From Opitutales bacterium (GTDB taxonomy: Bacteria > Verrucomicrobiota > Verrucomicrobiia > Opitutales > JABSRG01), in NCBI GenBank assembly GCA_013215165.1, contig JABSRG010000013.1, positions 1-61,188 on the forward strand: DNA of 61,188 nt, read 5' to 3'. Position 1 is the first letter of the stretch. Each line of letters starts with the position of its first letter. Below are positions 8,533 through 17,728 of the stretch, piece by piece. The notes below the pieces were generated by a model that was given only the letters and a program-made list of their open reading frames with translations, made no database searches and was not told where the DNA came from. Position numbers and translations under genes: made by a program.

Positions 8533-8627
8533 CCGCGGAATACGCAGAAACGCGCGGAATTTGAAAATAGGGGCGTGTAGCTTCTCCCAGAAAAGGCTTC
8601 CGCGGAATTCCGCGTTTTCTGCGGCAT
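8533..8627. repeat. Long imperfect inverted repeat, CGCAGAAACGCG type
   Basis: The left arm (8533-8562) and right arm (8598-8627) share the block CGCAGAAA-CGCG-GAATT in opposite orientation. CCGCGGAA/TTCCGCGG motifs flank them. The 35-base centre is unique. This has the shape of a REP- or MITE-like palindrome. Confidence 0.65.
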
Positions 8628-8668
8628 AAAAACGGGCTTTAGGAGTGTGCACTTGTCCCTGGGCTGCG

Positions 8669-8725
8669 TTTTAGTCTTTTTGTGATCCGCTAATGGACGC
8701 GAATAAACGCGAATGTTTTGCTTTG
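8669..8725 (+). repeat. 10-bp-phased repeat, long form
   Basis: The core reads GATCCGCTAATGGACGCG followed by AATAAACGCG and AATG, giving three AAT blocks spaced 10 bp apart. Flanking TTTTAGTCTTTTTGT and TTTTGCTTTG match the short copy at 8231-8277, so this is a direct duplication and not chance similarity. Confidence 0.8.
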
Positions 8726-8836
8726 GGATCGCGGCTGTTTGTCCAAGAAATCGGTAATTTGTTTTATTGAGGTAAACGAATCATTTTTATGCCCGAGTGT
8801 CGTTTGGGGGAACGCATTCAAGCTGAGACTGCACGC

Positions 8837-8913
8837 GTAGAGTGATGGCGATAGCGATTGCTTAACCTTCGTTTTGATCCACCCCGTGACAATCGCTCTC
8901 GCGATCACCCTAC
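8837..8913. repeat. 77-bp hairpin repeat, copy 1
   Basis: A 24-base arm starting GTAGAGTGATGGCGATAGCG pairs with an arm ending TCGCGATCACCCTAC, with four mismatches and a loop of about 29 bases. A second element of exactly the same length lies at 39952-40028 and matches at 60 of 77 positions. Confidence 0.8.
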
Positions 8914-8980
8914 AAAACCCGTGTTTACTGAGATCAAAACGAGTCGCTTTTCCAAAGCGTCAACGGATTCCCAAGCAAAC

Positions 8981-9014
8981 AAAAAGCCTCACCAGTCGAT
9001 GGTGAGGCTTTTTT
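8981..9014. terminator. Rho-independent terminator of the dnaB-bamA-skp unit
   Basis: AAAAAGCCTCACC and GGTGAGGCTTTTTT form a perfect 13-bp stem around a 7-base loop. It lies 29 bases past the skp stop codon on the minus strand and would also work on the plus strand. Confidence 0.88.
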
Positions 9015-9042
9015 GTCTAAATATTATAAGTTGTCGTGGAGC

Positions 9043-9639
9043 CTATTCAGTCGCCTCGGGCGCGGGATCTGGTGTTGGCGTTTCAGCTGGTGCATCTGCA
9101 TTGAGGATGGCGAGCACGGCTTCTGTGCGATCGTAGAGTCCATCGACATACACGAAGCTCGCTACGTTAGTGCTATTTACGACCATATCGGCGCCTTGCG
9201 ATTGCGCGTATTGGCTAACGACCTCGCGGATCTTAGTTAGGTTTTGGTTGCTGATTGAGGCACGTCGTTGGTTGAGCGTCTGGCTTTGTTGAGCCTGAAA
9301 CTGACCTAGTTCCTGTGATGCTTGGCGCAGTTGCGCTTCGAGTCCACGTGCACGCTCACCGGCTTCACGTCGGGCATCTTCAGTGAGAGCCTCGTTGCGG
9401 AAGCGCGCGACTTGTTCGTCGTAGGCTTCACGCGTCGGTAGCATCGTCGCTTCCATCTCTTCGATTTCTGTGCGAACTTCGCTGACAGCAGATTCTAATT
9501 TAGCTTCGGCCGCTTTGACTTCGTAGAACTCACGGAAAAGCGTCTCCATGTCCACAGAGATTATCTTTGGAGCCTGTTGGGCGTGTGAGAGTTGGGCTAG
9601 GCTTACCAAAGCAAGGAGGGCGATAGCGTTTTTGATCAT
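9043..9639 (-). CDS. skp: OmpH/Skp-family periplasmic chaperone
   Basis: Skp-type chaperones bind unfolded outer-membrane proteins in the periplasm and hand them to BamA. The 198-residue protein has a clear signal peptide (cleavage near AQLSHAQ). A short beta segment, KIISVDMETLFREF, follows. Then comes a long charged coiled-coil (about 45-135) and a C-terminal strand segment containing ADMVVNSTNVASFVYVDG. It ends in a Pro/Glu-rich tail of about 20 residues. It lies 60 bases downstream of bamA on the same strand, the conserved bamA-skp order, and a strong terminator follows it. Confidence 0.92.
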   Translation of the reverse strand: MIKNAIALLALVSLAQLSHAQQAPKIISVDMETLFREFYEVKAAEAKLESAVSEVRTEIEEMEATMLPTREAYDEQVARFRNEALTEDARREAGERARGLEAQLRQASQELGQFQAQQSQTLNQRRASISNQNLTKIREVVSQYAQSQGADMVVNSTNVASFVYVDGLYDRTEAVLAILNADAPAETPTPDPAPEATE

Positions 9640-9699
9640 TGGTGTTTTAATAGTTCTTTAGGTGGAAAATAAGGGTGACAGGCAATCACAGGGAAAGGT

Positions 9700-12066
9700 T
9701 CAAAAGCGAGATCCAAATGAGAAGTGGAATTGGTTTCCTACGTCTTCATTATCCTCAGAAGTGGTGATCGGAATTCCATAGTCGAGGCGCAAGGGGCTAC
9801 CCATGACCATGATGCGAAGGCCGAAACCAAAGTTGTCGTTGTAACGCTCTGGACTGAAATCCCAAGAAGTGGGCTCGACAAAACCAGCATCGTAAAAGAC
9901 GGCAACGCGAATTGGATCAGCGATCGTGAAGGTGTATTCCAAGCTGGCCATGGCATAGCTGTTACCTCCGGCAGGTTCTCCCCCTTCATACGGGCCAACC
10001 TCTCGGAAATCGAAGCCGCGCAATGACTGTGGCCCACCCAAGAAAAAGCGATCGTAGAAAGGAACGTCTTCGTCGTTGCCGCTGTAGGGTTGGATGGCAC
10101 CACCGCGCAACAATACCGAAAGGGTTTGTTCGATGGGGAACCGGAATGTCTGGAAGTAGCGAGCCCCGCGGAACTCTACTTTGTAGTAATCTACGTCGCC
10201 TCCAAATATACCTCCGGCAAAATTTTGCTGAACCGAATAGCGCGAGCCGCGAGTTGGGAAGACCAAGCGATTCCGTGTGTCACGGAGAAGTAAGAGGCTG
10301 ACCTTAGAGACGACTTCTTCAATCTCACCGTCAGGGCCTGCTAACTCGCGTAAGAACGGAGGAGCAAAACTGGAAATGTCGTCGATCTGAACATTTTCCA
10401 ATCCGTAGGCGATGCGACCATCCACCACCTCGAAGAGCCGTTTCCTGAGGTATATTTCAAATCCGGTTCGGAGTTCATCGTAAAGTGATGAGTTGAACTC
10501 AGATTGGCGCCGATAGACCTCAAAACCAAAGCCAAGCCGTTGTTCAAAGAGCCAGGGTTCTTCGAAGGCCAAAACGATTTCGTTACTCCGAGAACCGATT
10601 TGAAAGCGTAGGCGGAGTTTCTGGCCATCTCCTTGAAAACCCGACCTCCAATTAAAGATATCAAAATTCCCTTGAGTGACTTCTGCAAAGAAGACCAGGT
10701 TCTCTAGGGAGCTGAAGCCCGCACCAAAGGTGAAGTTGCCCGTTCGGCCTTCGCGGACCGCGATACGCAGATCTTTGCGCCCCGGAATGTTGGTGTCTTC
10801 TGGGGAGAGCTGCACGCCAGCTGGATCTTCAAAAAAGCGCGTTGCTTTGAGACGTTCCTCGGAATTTCGCATGCGGACCGTGTCGAACACATCGCCTGGA
10901 GCCAGGGCCAATTCACGGAGGATAACGCGGCTCTTCGTCTTGGTATTGCCATCGATATTGATGGATTCGACAAAAAATTTATCACTTTCATCGATCAGGA
11001 AAACTAGGTCGATATCCCGAGTGGTTAAGTTGGGGCGTCGTTCGGCACGCACGAATGTTTCGAGGTATCCTTGGGAGCCATAATAGTCTCGGATCGCTTG
11101 GACTGCTTCGTCGATTTTTTCTGGAGAAAAGACGGCCCCGGGTTGTAGGCGCATCGAGCGACGAAGTTCCTCGGCTGTGTAGATGGTGCTGCCACTGAAA
11201 TCTATATTGCCCACGTAGTAGCGCGGTCCTTCTTCCACGGTGATGTGGATGATCAACTCATTCTCGTCGTCAGGGAAATCAAGGCGGACTTCTTCCTCAG
11301 GAATATTGATGTCGAGATACCCTTCATTTTTGTAGAAAGTTTCTAGAAGGGTAAGGTCTTCGTCGAATTCATCCGCATTGAATTTTCCTCCACCGGTAAG
11401 CCAAGAAAAGAACCACCACTCACGGGTTTCCATCTCTCCACGCAGGCGGCGTTCACCTACAGAATCGTTTCCATAAAAGCGGATGTCATCAACTTTGATT
11501 TTGACCCCTTCGTCTATGGTGTAAGTGACCTGGGCCGTTCCGCGGACTCGGTCGCGCACCACATTGTAATCGATATTGATGTTCGAAAAACGCTTTTTTA
11601 GGTAATACTCGCGCAACTTTTCCAAGCCTGAGGCTACCTGGAATTCGTCGAGAAAGGTGCCGCGTCGGAGCTCAGTCTCACGGAGAAGGCGCCGGTTGGA
11701 TATCCGATCGTTCCCGACAAATTCGATGGACTCTATTTTATATTTGGGACGGACCACAAAGGTCACAATGACGCGTGTGTCGCTTAATCGTTCCAGGTCG
11801 ACTTCAATAAACTCAAAGAGCCGGGTCCCATAAAGAACGCGGATCGACTGATCAATTTTGCCCTGGTTATACTCGTCGCCAGCGACCATCTGGATGTTGC
11901 CCCGAATGTAGGCTTCGCTGACGGATTTCACTCCGTCGAACCGAACATCGAGTCGTTCGACAATGACCGGTGCCTCAGAAGCCTGAGGGTTAAGCGGTTG
12001 AGCCTGAGAGAATGTTGCCCCAATTAATAAGGCTGTGAGGAAGAGAGAAACTCGCGTAAGGAGCAT
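9700..12066 (-). CDS. bamA: BamA outer-membrane protein assembly factor
   Basis: BamA is the core of the machinery that folds beta-barrels into the outer membrane. The 788-residue protein has a signal peptide (ending near FSQAQ), five POTRA repeats over roughly residues 30-430, and an Omp85 barrel from about 440 to the end. The last residue is Phe in FHFSFGSRF, the classic outer-membrane insertion signal, and the lid-loop motif LRGFDFREVGP is present. It lies 26 bases downstream of dnaB and 60 upstream of skp, so the three are probably one transcript. Length and layout are normal for the family. Confidence 0.96.
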   Translation of the reverse strand: MLLTRVSLFLTALLIGATFSQAQPLNPQASEAPVIVERLDVRFDGVKSVSEAYIRGNIQMVAGDEYNQGKIDQSIRVLYGTRLFEFIEVDLERLSDTRVIVTFVVRPKYKIESIEFVGNDRISNRRLLRETELRRGTFLDEFQVASGLEKLREYYLKKRFSNINIDYNVVRDRVRGTAQVTYTIDEGVKIKVDDIRFYGNDSVGERRLRGEMETREWWFFSWLTGGGKFNADEFDEDLTLLETFYKNEGYLDINIPEEEVRLDFPDDENELIIHITVEEGPRYYVGNIDFSGSTIYTAEELRRSMRLQPGAVFSPEKIDEAVQAIRDYYGSQGYLETFVRAERRPNLTTRDIDLVFLIDESDKFFVESINIDGNTKTKSRVILRELALAPGDVFDTVRMRNSEERLKATRFFEDPAGVQLSPEDTNIPGRKDLRIAVREGRTGNFTFGAGFSSLENLVFFAEVTQGNFDIFNWRSGFQGDGQKLRLRFQIGSRSNEIVLAFEEPWLFEQRLGFGFEVYRRQSEFNSSLYDELRTGFEIYLRKRLFEVVDGRIAYGLENVQIDDISSFAPPFLRELAGPDGEIEEVVSKVSLLLLRDTRNRLVFPTRGSRYSVQQNFAGGIFGGDVDYYKVEFRGARYFQTFRFPIEQTLSVLLRGGAIQPYSGNDEDVPFYDRFFLGGPQSLRGFDFREVGPYEGGEPAGGNSYAMASLEYTFTIADPIRVAVFYDAGFVEPTSWDFSPERYNDNFGFGLRIMVMGSPLRLDYGIPITTSEDNEDVGNQFHFSFGSRF

Positions 12067-12092
12067 GGGATCTGCGTGGGTTTATCGCACGA

Positions 12093-13529
12093 TCAGGCAG
12101 TAAAATTTTCGTAGCGTGTATACTGTCTGACAAAAGTTAAAGGCACTTCTCCTACTGGTCCATTCCGTTGCTTGGCAATGATTAAATTGATCTTCTCAAC
12201 ATCGCCCGGGAGGCCGGTGTCACCGTTTTCACCCTCTCCCTCGCCGCGCGGTCGGGAGAGAAGGAACACGACATCAGCGTCTTGTTCGATAGATCCAGAC
12301 TCACGCAAATCGGAGAGGCGTGGGTCGCGTTTTTCTTTTTCGGATTCACGATTTAGCTGCGACAAAACAATTACGGGAACGTTGAGTTCCTTAGCCATGC
12401 TCTTCAGGCCCCGTGATATTTCTGAAATCTGTTGCTCGCGCGGGGCTCGGGCATCGGATCCACTGGCAAGTTGAAGGTAGTCCATGACGATGAGCTTCAG
12501 TGGGACGCGTGCTGCTAGGCGTCGTGCTTTCGCCCGCATCTCCATGATGGTGAGGCCTCCAGAGTCGTCGATGTAGAGAGGCGCGGTCTTGAGCTCTTTA
12601 GCAGCCTGCCCCAATTTTCGTTGCTCCTCAGAGTTTAAAAATCCGTCACGAATTCGCTTGGCATTGACCCGCGCTCGACAGCAGAGAAGACGCATCGCCA
12701 GTTGGTCCGCTCCCATTTCTAGTGAAAACACCATGCACGCGCCCGGTTCACTGCTACTGGATGAATCGGGTAATACGCAATGCTCCGCAAAATTCATTGC
12801 CAGCGATGTTTTTCCGACCGAAGGCCGCGCTGCTAGCACAATCATTTGGGTCGGATGGAAGCCAAACGTCATGCCATCGACATCTTTAAATCCACTGCGC
12901 ACACCGAAATTGGACGACTTACCTTCGATGAGTGCTGCGATCTGCGCCCCCACTTCTTCAATCGGTTCGCGGATGTGTTTAGCGGCTTCAGTGACGCGTT
13001 CCTGACTTATTTTAAAGACGTCCTGTTCTACCTCCTCGAGGAAGGCGTCGACGCTATCCTGAGCCTCAAAACAGCGCTCAAGCGTTTTCGATGTCGTGCG
13101 GATCAATCGCCGCACGATCCATTTTTCTTTGATGATCTCCAGATAATAAGAGGCGTAGAGCGTTCCGTCGATGTTCTCAGTTAATTGGTTAATTGCATGG
13201 ATGCCCCCGACTTCTTCCAAATTACCCTTTTTACGGATGTGTTCAGACAGGATGATCTCGTCGAAGGGTTTACCTTCATTGTAGAGCTCGCTCATTGCCT
13301 GATAAATCAATTGGTGAGCTGGCTTGTAAAAGGCCTCTGGACGGATGCGTGCATCGATACACGTAGTCATTGTATCGCGACCACCGTCATTAATGCAGGC
13401 ACCCAGCAAGGCAGCCTCTGCGACAAGATCATGCGGTGGGGTGCGGCCCGACATATCGGGCGTGTCGCTGGGTGGCCTCGGGGGTCGTTTTCCTGCCGGA
13501 GCGCGCGAGGCAAAGTCAGTGGATTCCAT
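12093..13529 (-). CDS. dnaB: Replicative DNA helicase DnaB
   Basis: DnaB is the hexameric helicase that unwinds DNA at the replication fork. From ATG 13529 it has 478 residues; an in-frame GTG at 13574 would add 15. The N-terminal DnaB domain starts at PHDLVAEAALLGA. The RecA-like motor has Walker A ARPSVGKTS at about 234-242, Walker B LKLIVMDYLQL, and the DRESGSIEQDAD-type segment seen here as DLRESGSIEQDADVVFLL. There is no sign of an intein. It heads the dnaB-bamA-skp run and is divergent from tyrA across about 160 bases. Confidence 0.96.
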   Translation of the reverse strand: MESTDFASRAPAGKRPPRPPSDTPDMSGRTPPHDLVAEAALLGACINDGGRDTMTTCIDARIRPEAFYKPAHQLIYQAMSELYNEGKPFDEIILSEHIRKKGNLEEVGGIHAINQLTENIDGTLYASYYLEIIKEKWIVRRLIRTTSKTLERCFEAQDSVDAFLEEVEQDVFKISQERVTEAAKHIREPIEEVGAQIAALIEGKSSNFGVRSGFKDVDGMTFGFHPTQMIVLAARPSVGKTSLAMNFAEHCVLPDSSSSSEPGACMVFSLEMGADQLAMRLLCCRARVNAKRIRDGFLNSEEQRKLGQAAKELKTAPLYIDDSGGLTIMEMRAKARRLAARVPLKLIVMDYLQLASGSDARAPREQQISEISRGLKSMAKELNVPVIVLSQLNRESEKEKRDPRLSDLRESGSIEQDADVVFLLSRPRGEGEGENGDTGLPGDVEKINLIIAKQRNGPVGEVPLTFVRQYTRYENFTA

Positions 13530-13688
13530 ATTTGTATAAAAGCGGCTTAGATCAAAAAATTCTGGGTGAGGCACATTGCTGGCCGATTGCTGTTTTGGCC
13601 ATTAAAAGTTGCCACGATTGTTTTGTGAACAACCCGCATAGACTCGGTGGCGAAATAGCCCGAATCCTTCTCTGGGGAGTGCGTCAAA

Positions 13689-14609
13689 ATGCATAAGGAC
13701 TCGACAGTCTCGGCGCTTAGAGCTTTTCAGTGGTCTGTGTTTCAGACGGTAACCATAATCGGCCCAGGATTATTGGGGGCATCTGCCGGCATGGCAATGC
13801 ACGCCAATGGTCTCGCCAAACGAGTCGTATGCTCTACGCGCAGAGTGGAGACGCGTCTGGCTTGTGAGCAGGCTGCTTGGTGCGATGCGGCTTATGCAGA
13901 CGCGTCTGACGCGGTGGTTGATGCCGACTTCGTCATAATTTGTACCCCGGTTCACACGATCCTTCCTCTTTTGGAAGCAGTTGGTAGGAATTTGAAGCCC
14001 GGTTGCATCGTTACTGATGTGGGCAGTACCAAGGGTTTGATTGTGCGCGGTGCGCGTGGGCTAGTCCCGGCTGGAGTGCACTTCGTGGGGTCGCATCCCA
14101 TGGCGGGCTCGGAAAAGAGCGGTTTCGCAGCAGCCCAAATGGACTTATTTCAGGGGCGTGCCTGTTTCGTGACACCGCTTCCTGATACGGATTCTGAAGC
14201 AGCCGCCCAGGTTGTTAAGTTCTGGCGTCGCATGGAGATGACCGTCGAAAGCATCGACCCAGAAAGGCACGACGAGATCGTCGCTAATATTTCCCATTTA
14301 CCTCATTTACTCGCCTCAACGTTGGCAGCTTACCTGGACACTCGGCCCCACCCGTGGCGCGATTTTGCCGGGGGCGGACTGCGTGACACCACACGCGTGG
14401 CAGCGGGAGACCCTCAGATGTGGAAAGAGATTACCGAGCAAAACGCGGAGGAAATCCTCCGGGCCATCGAAGGCTTCGAACAAGAATTACAGGCCTTGGC
14501 ATCTGCGATTCGCAATGGACAGGGCTTTTCGATTCAAAGCATACTCGAACGCGGACAGGCTTATCGCCAACGCCTTCAACCCAGACCTTCCGACTATGAC
14601 TCCGCTTAG
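13689..14609 (+). CDS. tyrA: Prephenate dehydrogenase
   Basis: This enzyme oxidatively decarboxylates prephenate to 4-hydroxyphenylpyruvate, the step towards tyrosine. The 306-residue protein has the Rossmann motif IIGPGLLGAS near residues 23-32. The family signature VGSHPMAGSEKSG carries the catalytic His region. A helical C-terminal dimerisation domain follows, with HLPHLLASTLA. No chorismate mutase or ACT domain is attached. The next gene, aroA, starts 14 bases before its stop, so coupling within the aromatic pathway is likely. Confidence 0.93.
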   Translation: MHKDSTVSALRAFQWSVFQTVTIIGPGLLGASAGMAMHANGLAKRVVCSTRRVETRLACEQAAWCDAAYADASDAVVDADFVIICTPVHTILPLLEAVGRNLKPGCIVTDVGSTKGLIVRGARGLVPAGVHFVGSHPMAGSEKSGFAAAQMDLFQGRACFVTPLPDTDSEAAAQVVKFWRRMEMTVESIDPERHDEIVANISHLPHLLASTLAAYLDTRPHPWRDFAGGGLRDTTRVAAGDPQMWKEITEQNAEEILRAIEGFEQELQALASAIRNGQGFSIQSILERGQAYRQRLQPRPSDYDSA

Positions 14610-15960
14610 CGACCCTCACGTCATTCAACCCTTTACCCAGCCTATTAATGGCTCCGTCTCCCTCCCGGGCTCGAAGAGTATTTCGAACCGCTCCCTGCTG
14701 CTGGCGGCGATGAGCCAGCGGCGCGTGGTATTGCATGACTGTCTATTCAGCAGAGACACTGAAATTATGATGCAGGCGCTCCAGACGCTTGGATTTACGG
14801 TCGAGTCCGATCCGGTTACACGCCGCATTGAGGTCGAAGGATTAGGAGGGTCTATACCGGTCGCAGAAGCTGACATCGATGTGGGGAACTCCGGCACCTC
14901 GGCGCGGTTGCTGACAGCCTTTTTAGCTATCCGTAATGGGGGAGTGTATCACTTAGACGGCGATGAGCCGATGCGCAAAAGGCCGATGCGCGGCTTGTTG
15001 ACCGCATTAGAGAGTTCGGGTGCGGCGACGATTGAGTATCATGCGGAACCTGGCTTTTTCCCATTTACACTGAAGACGCACGGTTATGCCGGAGGGACGA
15101 TGAAAGCTGATGCCTCGGAGAGCAGCCAGATCTTATCTGCTCTGATGATGGCGCTTCCTTTTGCCAAGAAAGACACCACTGTTCACGTGCTCGGAGTAAA
15201 GATGCGCACCCCCTATGTGGTGATGACTCTCGATATGATGGAGCAGTTTGGACAGGCGGGCTCATGCGACTTTACCACGCTTACCTTCCATATCTCAGCG
15301 GGTTGTCCTTACCCCGATGCACCAGCAAATTATGTGGTTGAGCCGGATGCTTCGGCAGCGAGCTATTTTCTGGCATTGCCAGCAGCTACAGGTGGTGAAT
15401 TGACAATTCACGGGTTGGGGGCCGCTCGACTACAAGGTGATTTGGAATATGCACAGGTGTTGGAACATGCGGGTTTAAAAATTGAGCGCGATTTGGACCG
15501 CTGGATCGTCCGCGAAGCTGAGTCGGGGCTGGTGGGGGCGACCACGGATTTTTATCAGATTAGCGATACCTTCCTTACTCAAGCTGCCGTTGCTGCTTTG
15601 ATGGAGACGCCGACCCGAATTACAGGAATCGGGCATACACGACACCAAGAAACCGATCGAATCGCAGCCATGGCGACAGAGCTGGGTAAATTGGGTGTTC
15701 GCGTGGAAGAAGGTGAGGGGGAGATGACGATTTATCCTGATCGAGCTAAAATGCGAGAAGTGGCTGCGGATGGGCCGATTGCCATTGATACTTACGAGGA
15801 TCACCGGGTAGCCATGAGCTTCGGGGTTCTGGGTTCTTATGACCTTTTTGGCGATGGACGACCATGGATTTCTATCAAGGATCCGAAGTGTTGTAGTAAG
15901 ACTTTTCCTGACTTTTTTCATGTCCTTGAATCGCTGAGAGAGGAAAGCGTCACCGCATGA
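14596..15960 (+). CDS. aroA: 3-phosphoshikimate 1-carboxyvinyltransferase (EPSP synthase)
   Basis: AroA joins shikimate-3-phosphate and PEP to give EPSP on the way to chorismate. Family motifs are LPGSKSISNRSLLLAA near the N-terminus (PEP-binding lysine), LDGDEPMRKRPMRGL, and the C-terminal YEDHRVAMSF. The ATG at 14596 gives 454 residues, slightly longer than the usual 427-445. An upstream in-frame start at 14365 is buried inside tyrA. The stop overlaps the next ATG as ATGA, so aroA and cmk are translationally coupled. Confidence 0.95.
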   Translation: MTPLSDPHVIQPFTQPINGSVSLPGSKSISNRSLLLAAMSQRRVVLHDCLFSRDTEIMMQALQTLGFTVESDPVTRRIEVEGLGGSIPVAEADIDVGNSGTSARLLTAFLAIRNGGVYHLDGDEPMRKRPMRGLLTALESSGAATIEYHAEPGFFPFTLKTHGYAGGTMKADASESSQILSALMMALPFAKKDTTVHVLGVKMRTPYVVMTLDMMEQFGQAGSCDFTTLTFHISAGCPYPDAPANYVVEPDASAASYFLALPAATGGELTIHGLGAARLQGDLEYAQVLEHAGLKIERDLDRWIVREAESGLVGATTDFYQISDTFLTQAAVAALMETPTRITGIGHTRHQETDRIAAMATELGKLGVRVEEGEGEMTIYPDRAKMREVAADGPIAIDTYEDHRVAMSFGVLGSYDLFGDGRPWISIKDPKCCSKTFPDFFHVLESLREESVTA

Positions 15961-16610
15961 GCATGGGCATTTTGATCACTATTGATGGGGGTGCGGCGAC
16001 AGGAAAGAGCACTACATCTCGCGCTGTCGCCGAACGGCTGGAACTGATGCATGTCGACACGGGCTCACATTACAGGACCTTGAGCTTGCTGCTTCTCCGT
16101 GCGGGTGTTGCGGCCGAAGCTGGGGCGGAAATCGAGTCAGCGCTCGCTGAATTTCCGTTGAATACGGTTTTGGTTGGCAGGTCAGCCTACCTCGCCGTGG
16201 ATGGACAAGCCCCACAAGATTCAGAAATACGCAGCGAGGCGGTGAATGCTTCGGTCTCCGCATATTCTGGCATTCCCTCTGTGAGAGAGAAACTCAAGGC
16301 CTACCAACGTGCTCAGCTGGGCGATGCTGTGGATCGAGGTTTTCGGGGCTTGGTCATGGAGGGGCGCGATATCGGGTCGGTCATCTTTCCCGATGCACAG
16401 CATCGTTTTTTCCTGGAGGCAGATCCCGAAACGCGAGCACAGCGCCGCGCTGCCGAGGGCCAAACCGACTCCATCGAAGAACGTGATCGGAAAGACTCGT
16501 CGCGAAAAACAGCTCCGCTCGTATGCCCGCAAGGTGCGCTGCAAATCGATACCGGCGTCTTTTCCGTCGACGCTGTGGTGGCCCAGATTGTGGAGGCGGT
16601 CTCGGAATGA
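15957..16610 (+). CDS. cmk: Cytidylate kinase
   Basis: Cmk phosphorylates CMP and dCMP. The 217-residue protein begins with the P-loop IDGGAATGKST, followed by VDTGSHYR and MEGRDIGSVIFPDA, the CMP-binding and LID-associated motifs. It overlaps both aroA (upstream) and plsC (downstream) by four bases, so it lies in the middle of a tightly coupled series. The cmk-plsC pairing is common in other bacteria. The usual third partner rpsA is not here. Confidence 0.95.
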   Translation: MSMGILITIDGGAATGKSTTSRAVAERLELMHVDTGSHYRTLSLLLLRAGVAAEAGAEIESALAEFPLNTVLVGRSAYLAVDGQAPQDSEIRSEAVNASVSAYSGIPSVREKLKAYQRAQLGDAVDRGFRGLVMEGRDIGSVIFPDAQHRFFLEADPETRAQRRAAEGQTDSIEERDRKDSSRKTAPLVCPQGALQIDTGVFSVDAVVAQIVEAVSE

Positions 16611-17239
16611 TTTACGCCATCGTTCAGTTCCTTTCGAAAATGTTTTTCCGTATCGGGTTTGGGCAGAAAGTGTACGGCCTTGAGCACATTCCCCGAGAGG
16701 GTGCCTTCTTACTCGCAGCCAACCATGCAAGCCATTTCGATCCTCCCGCTATTGGCTGCCCACTTCCCAGGCATATTTGCTATTTCGCTAGAAAGACACT
16801 GTTCAAAGGTTTTTTTGCCTGGGTGCTCCCGCGTTTGAAAACGATCCCCGTGGACCGCGATGGAGATTCTGACGTATCTGCTCTTAAACGCGTGTTTAAA
16901 GAACTGAATAACGGCGAGGCATTGATTCTCTTTCCAGAGGGTACCCGGACAGAAGATGGTAATCTCCAGCCCGCAAAACGCGGCGTGGGTATGATCGCTT
17001 GCCGTACGCAAGTTCCGGTGGTGCCGGTGAGGATTTACGGTTCTTTTGAAGCGCTGAGCCGCTTCGATAAACGCCCCAATTTTGGCAAGAAGATCACAGT
17101 CGTATATGGATCACCATTGGATTCAGAGATCTATGACCCGGGTAAGGAAGCAGGCAAGGAGCGCTACCAGATTGCATCTGAGCGGATCATGGAGGCCATT
17201 ACTGCGCTTGAGAATCCACGTGCCGCGTCGTTTAACTAA
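16607..17239 (+). CDS. plsC: 1-acyl-sn-glycerol-3-phosphate acyltransferase
   Basis: PlsC adds the second acyl chain to lysophosphatidic acid at the cytoplasmic face of the inner membrane. The 210-residue protein has the catalytic NHASHFD (HX4D) motif, the GTR-containing FPEGTR motif, and the VPVVPVRIYGS block, in the right order. The ATG at 16607 overlaps the cmk stop; an upstream in-frame start lies inside cmk. Length is normal for the short soluble or peripherally bound form. Confidence 0.93.
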   Translation: MIYAIVQFLSKMFFRIGFGQKVYGLEHIPREGAFLLAANHASHFDPPAIGCPLPRHICYFARKTLFKGFFAWVLPRLKTIPVDRDGDSDVSALKRVFKELNNGEALILFPEGTRTEDGNLQPAKRGVGMIACRTQVPVVPVRIYGSFEALSRFDKRPNFGKKITVVYGSPLDSEIYDPGKEAGKERYQIASERIMEAITALENPRAASFN

Positions 17240-17340
17240 ATCCTTTTCAGTAAAAACATGGCTAAGGACAGCAGAAAATTCCTTGCCGTGTTGAAAATCG
17301 CTCACTTTGTTTCCCATTCCAGAATCGGTGCCTACCTACT

Positions 17341-17634
17341 ATGACTACCTCATCTGAAAACGAGTATTCCCGAACCATCGAAGTTAAAAACAAAATGGGA
17401 ATTCATGCACGACCTGCGGCCATGATCGTAAGAATCGCCAATAAGTATGATGCGGAACTGTGGGTCGAAAAGGATGGAGAGCAGGTAAACGGCAAGAGCA
17501 TCATGGGCCTGATGATGCTGGCTGCTGGGCAGGGTTCGAGCCTCAAGTTTGTGGCAAGTGGTGATAGCGAGACTTCAGAGAAATTGCTCGGAGAGTTGGA
17601 CGAGCTGTTTCTGCGTAAATTTGACGAATCTTAG
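17341..17634 (+). CDS. ptsH: Phosphocarrier protein HPr
   Basis: HPr relays phosphate from PEP via Enzyme I in the phosphotransferase system. The 97-residue protein has the active histidine in GIHARPA (His22 here, equal to His15 in E. coli numbering). The regulatory serine lies in NGKSIMGLMML (Ser53, equal to Ser46). The presence of that serine would allow HPr kinase control if the kinase exists. No Enzyme I or sugar permease is nearby, so it may serve a regulatory system rather than sugar import. It starts about 100 bases after plsC and is probably separately transcribed. Confidence 0.94.
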   Translation: MTTSSENEYSRTIEVKNKMGIHARPAAMIVRIANKYDAELWVEKDGEQVNGKSIMGLMMLAAGQGSSLKFVASGDSETSEKLLGELDELFLRKFDES

Positions 17635-17728
17635 GTCTGAAGGTTTTTAATTGGGCTGGTTATGTGCCCATTTAGGTCTTTCCACTTTTTTGTTTGAGAA
17701 GACTGGCTGCCAGAGCATGGTGCCGTTT

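Larger units (their letters stand above)
8151..9042. other. Gene-free region rich in dispersed repeats
   Basis: About 890 bases between tRNA-Leu and the end of the skp gene hold no credible coding sequence. Open frames here run across palindromes and lack protein character. The stretch contains two direct copies of the 10-bp-phased repeat, a long GC-rich inverted repeat, one copy of the 77-bp hairpin family and the skp terminator. I see no small RNA that I recognise. Confidence 0.7.

Noticed and set aside
8858-9136. 92-codon open frame on the plus strand
   Set aside because: It crosses the 77-bp hairpin, the terminator and the end of skp, so it is a chance frame.
17635-17728. FMN riboswitch before ribB
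   Set aside because: The gap of under 100 bases is too short and lacks the conserved RFN elements.
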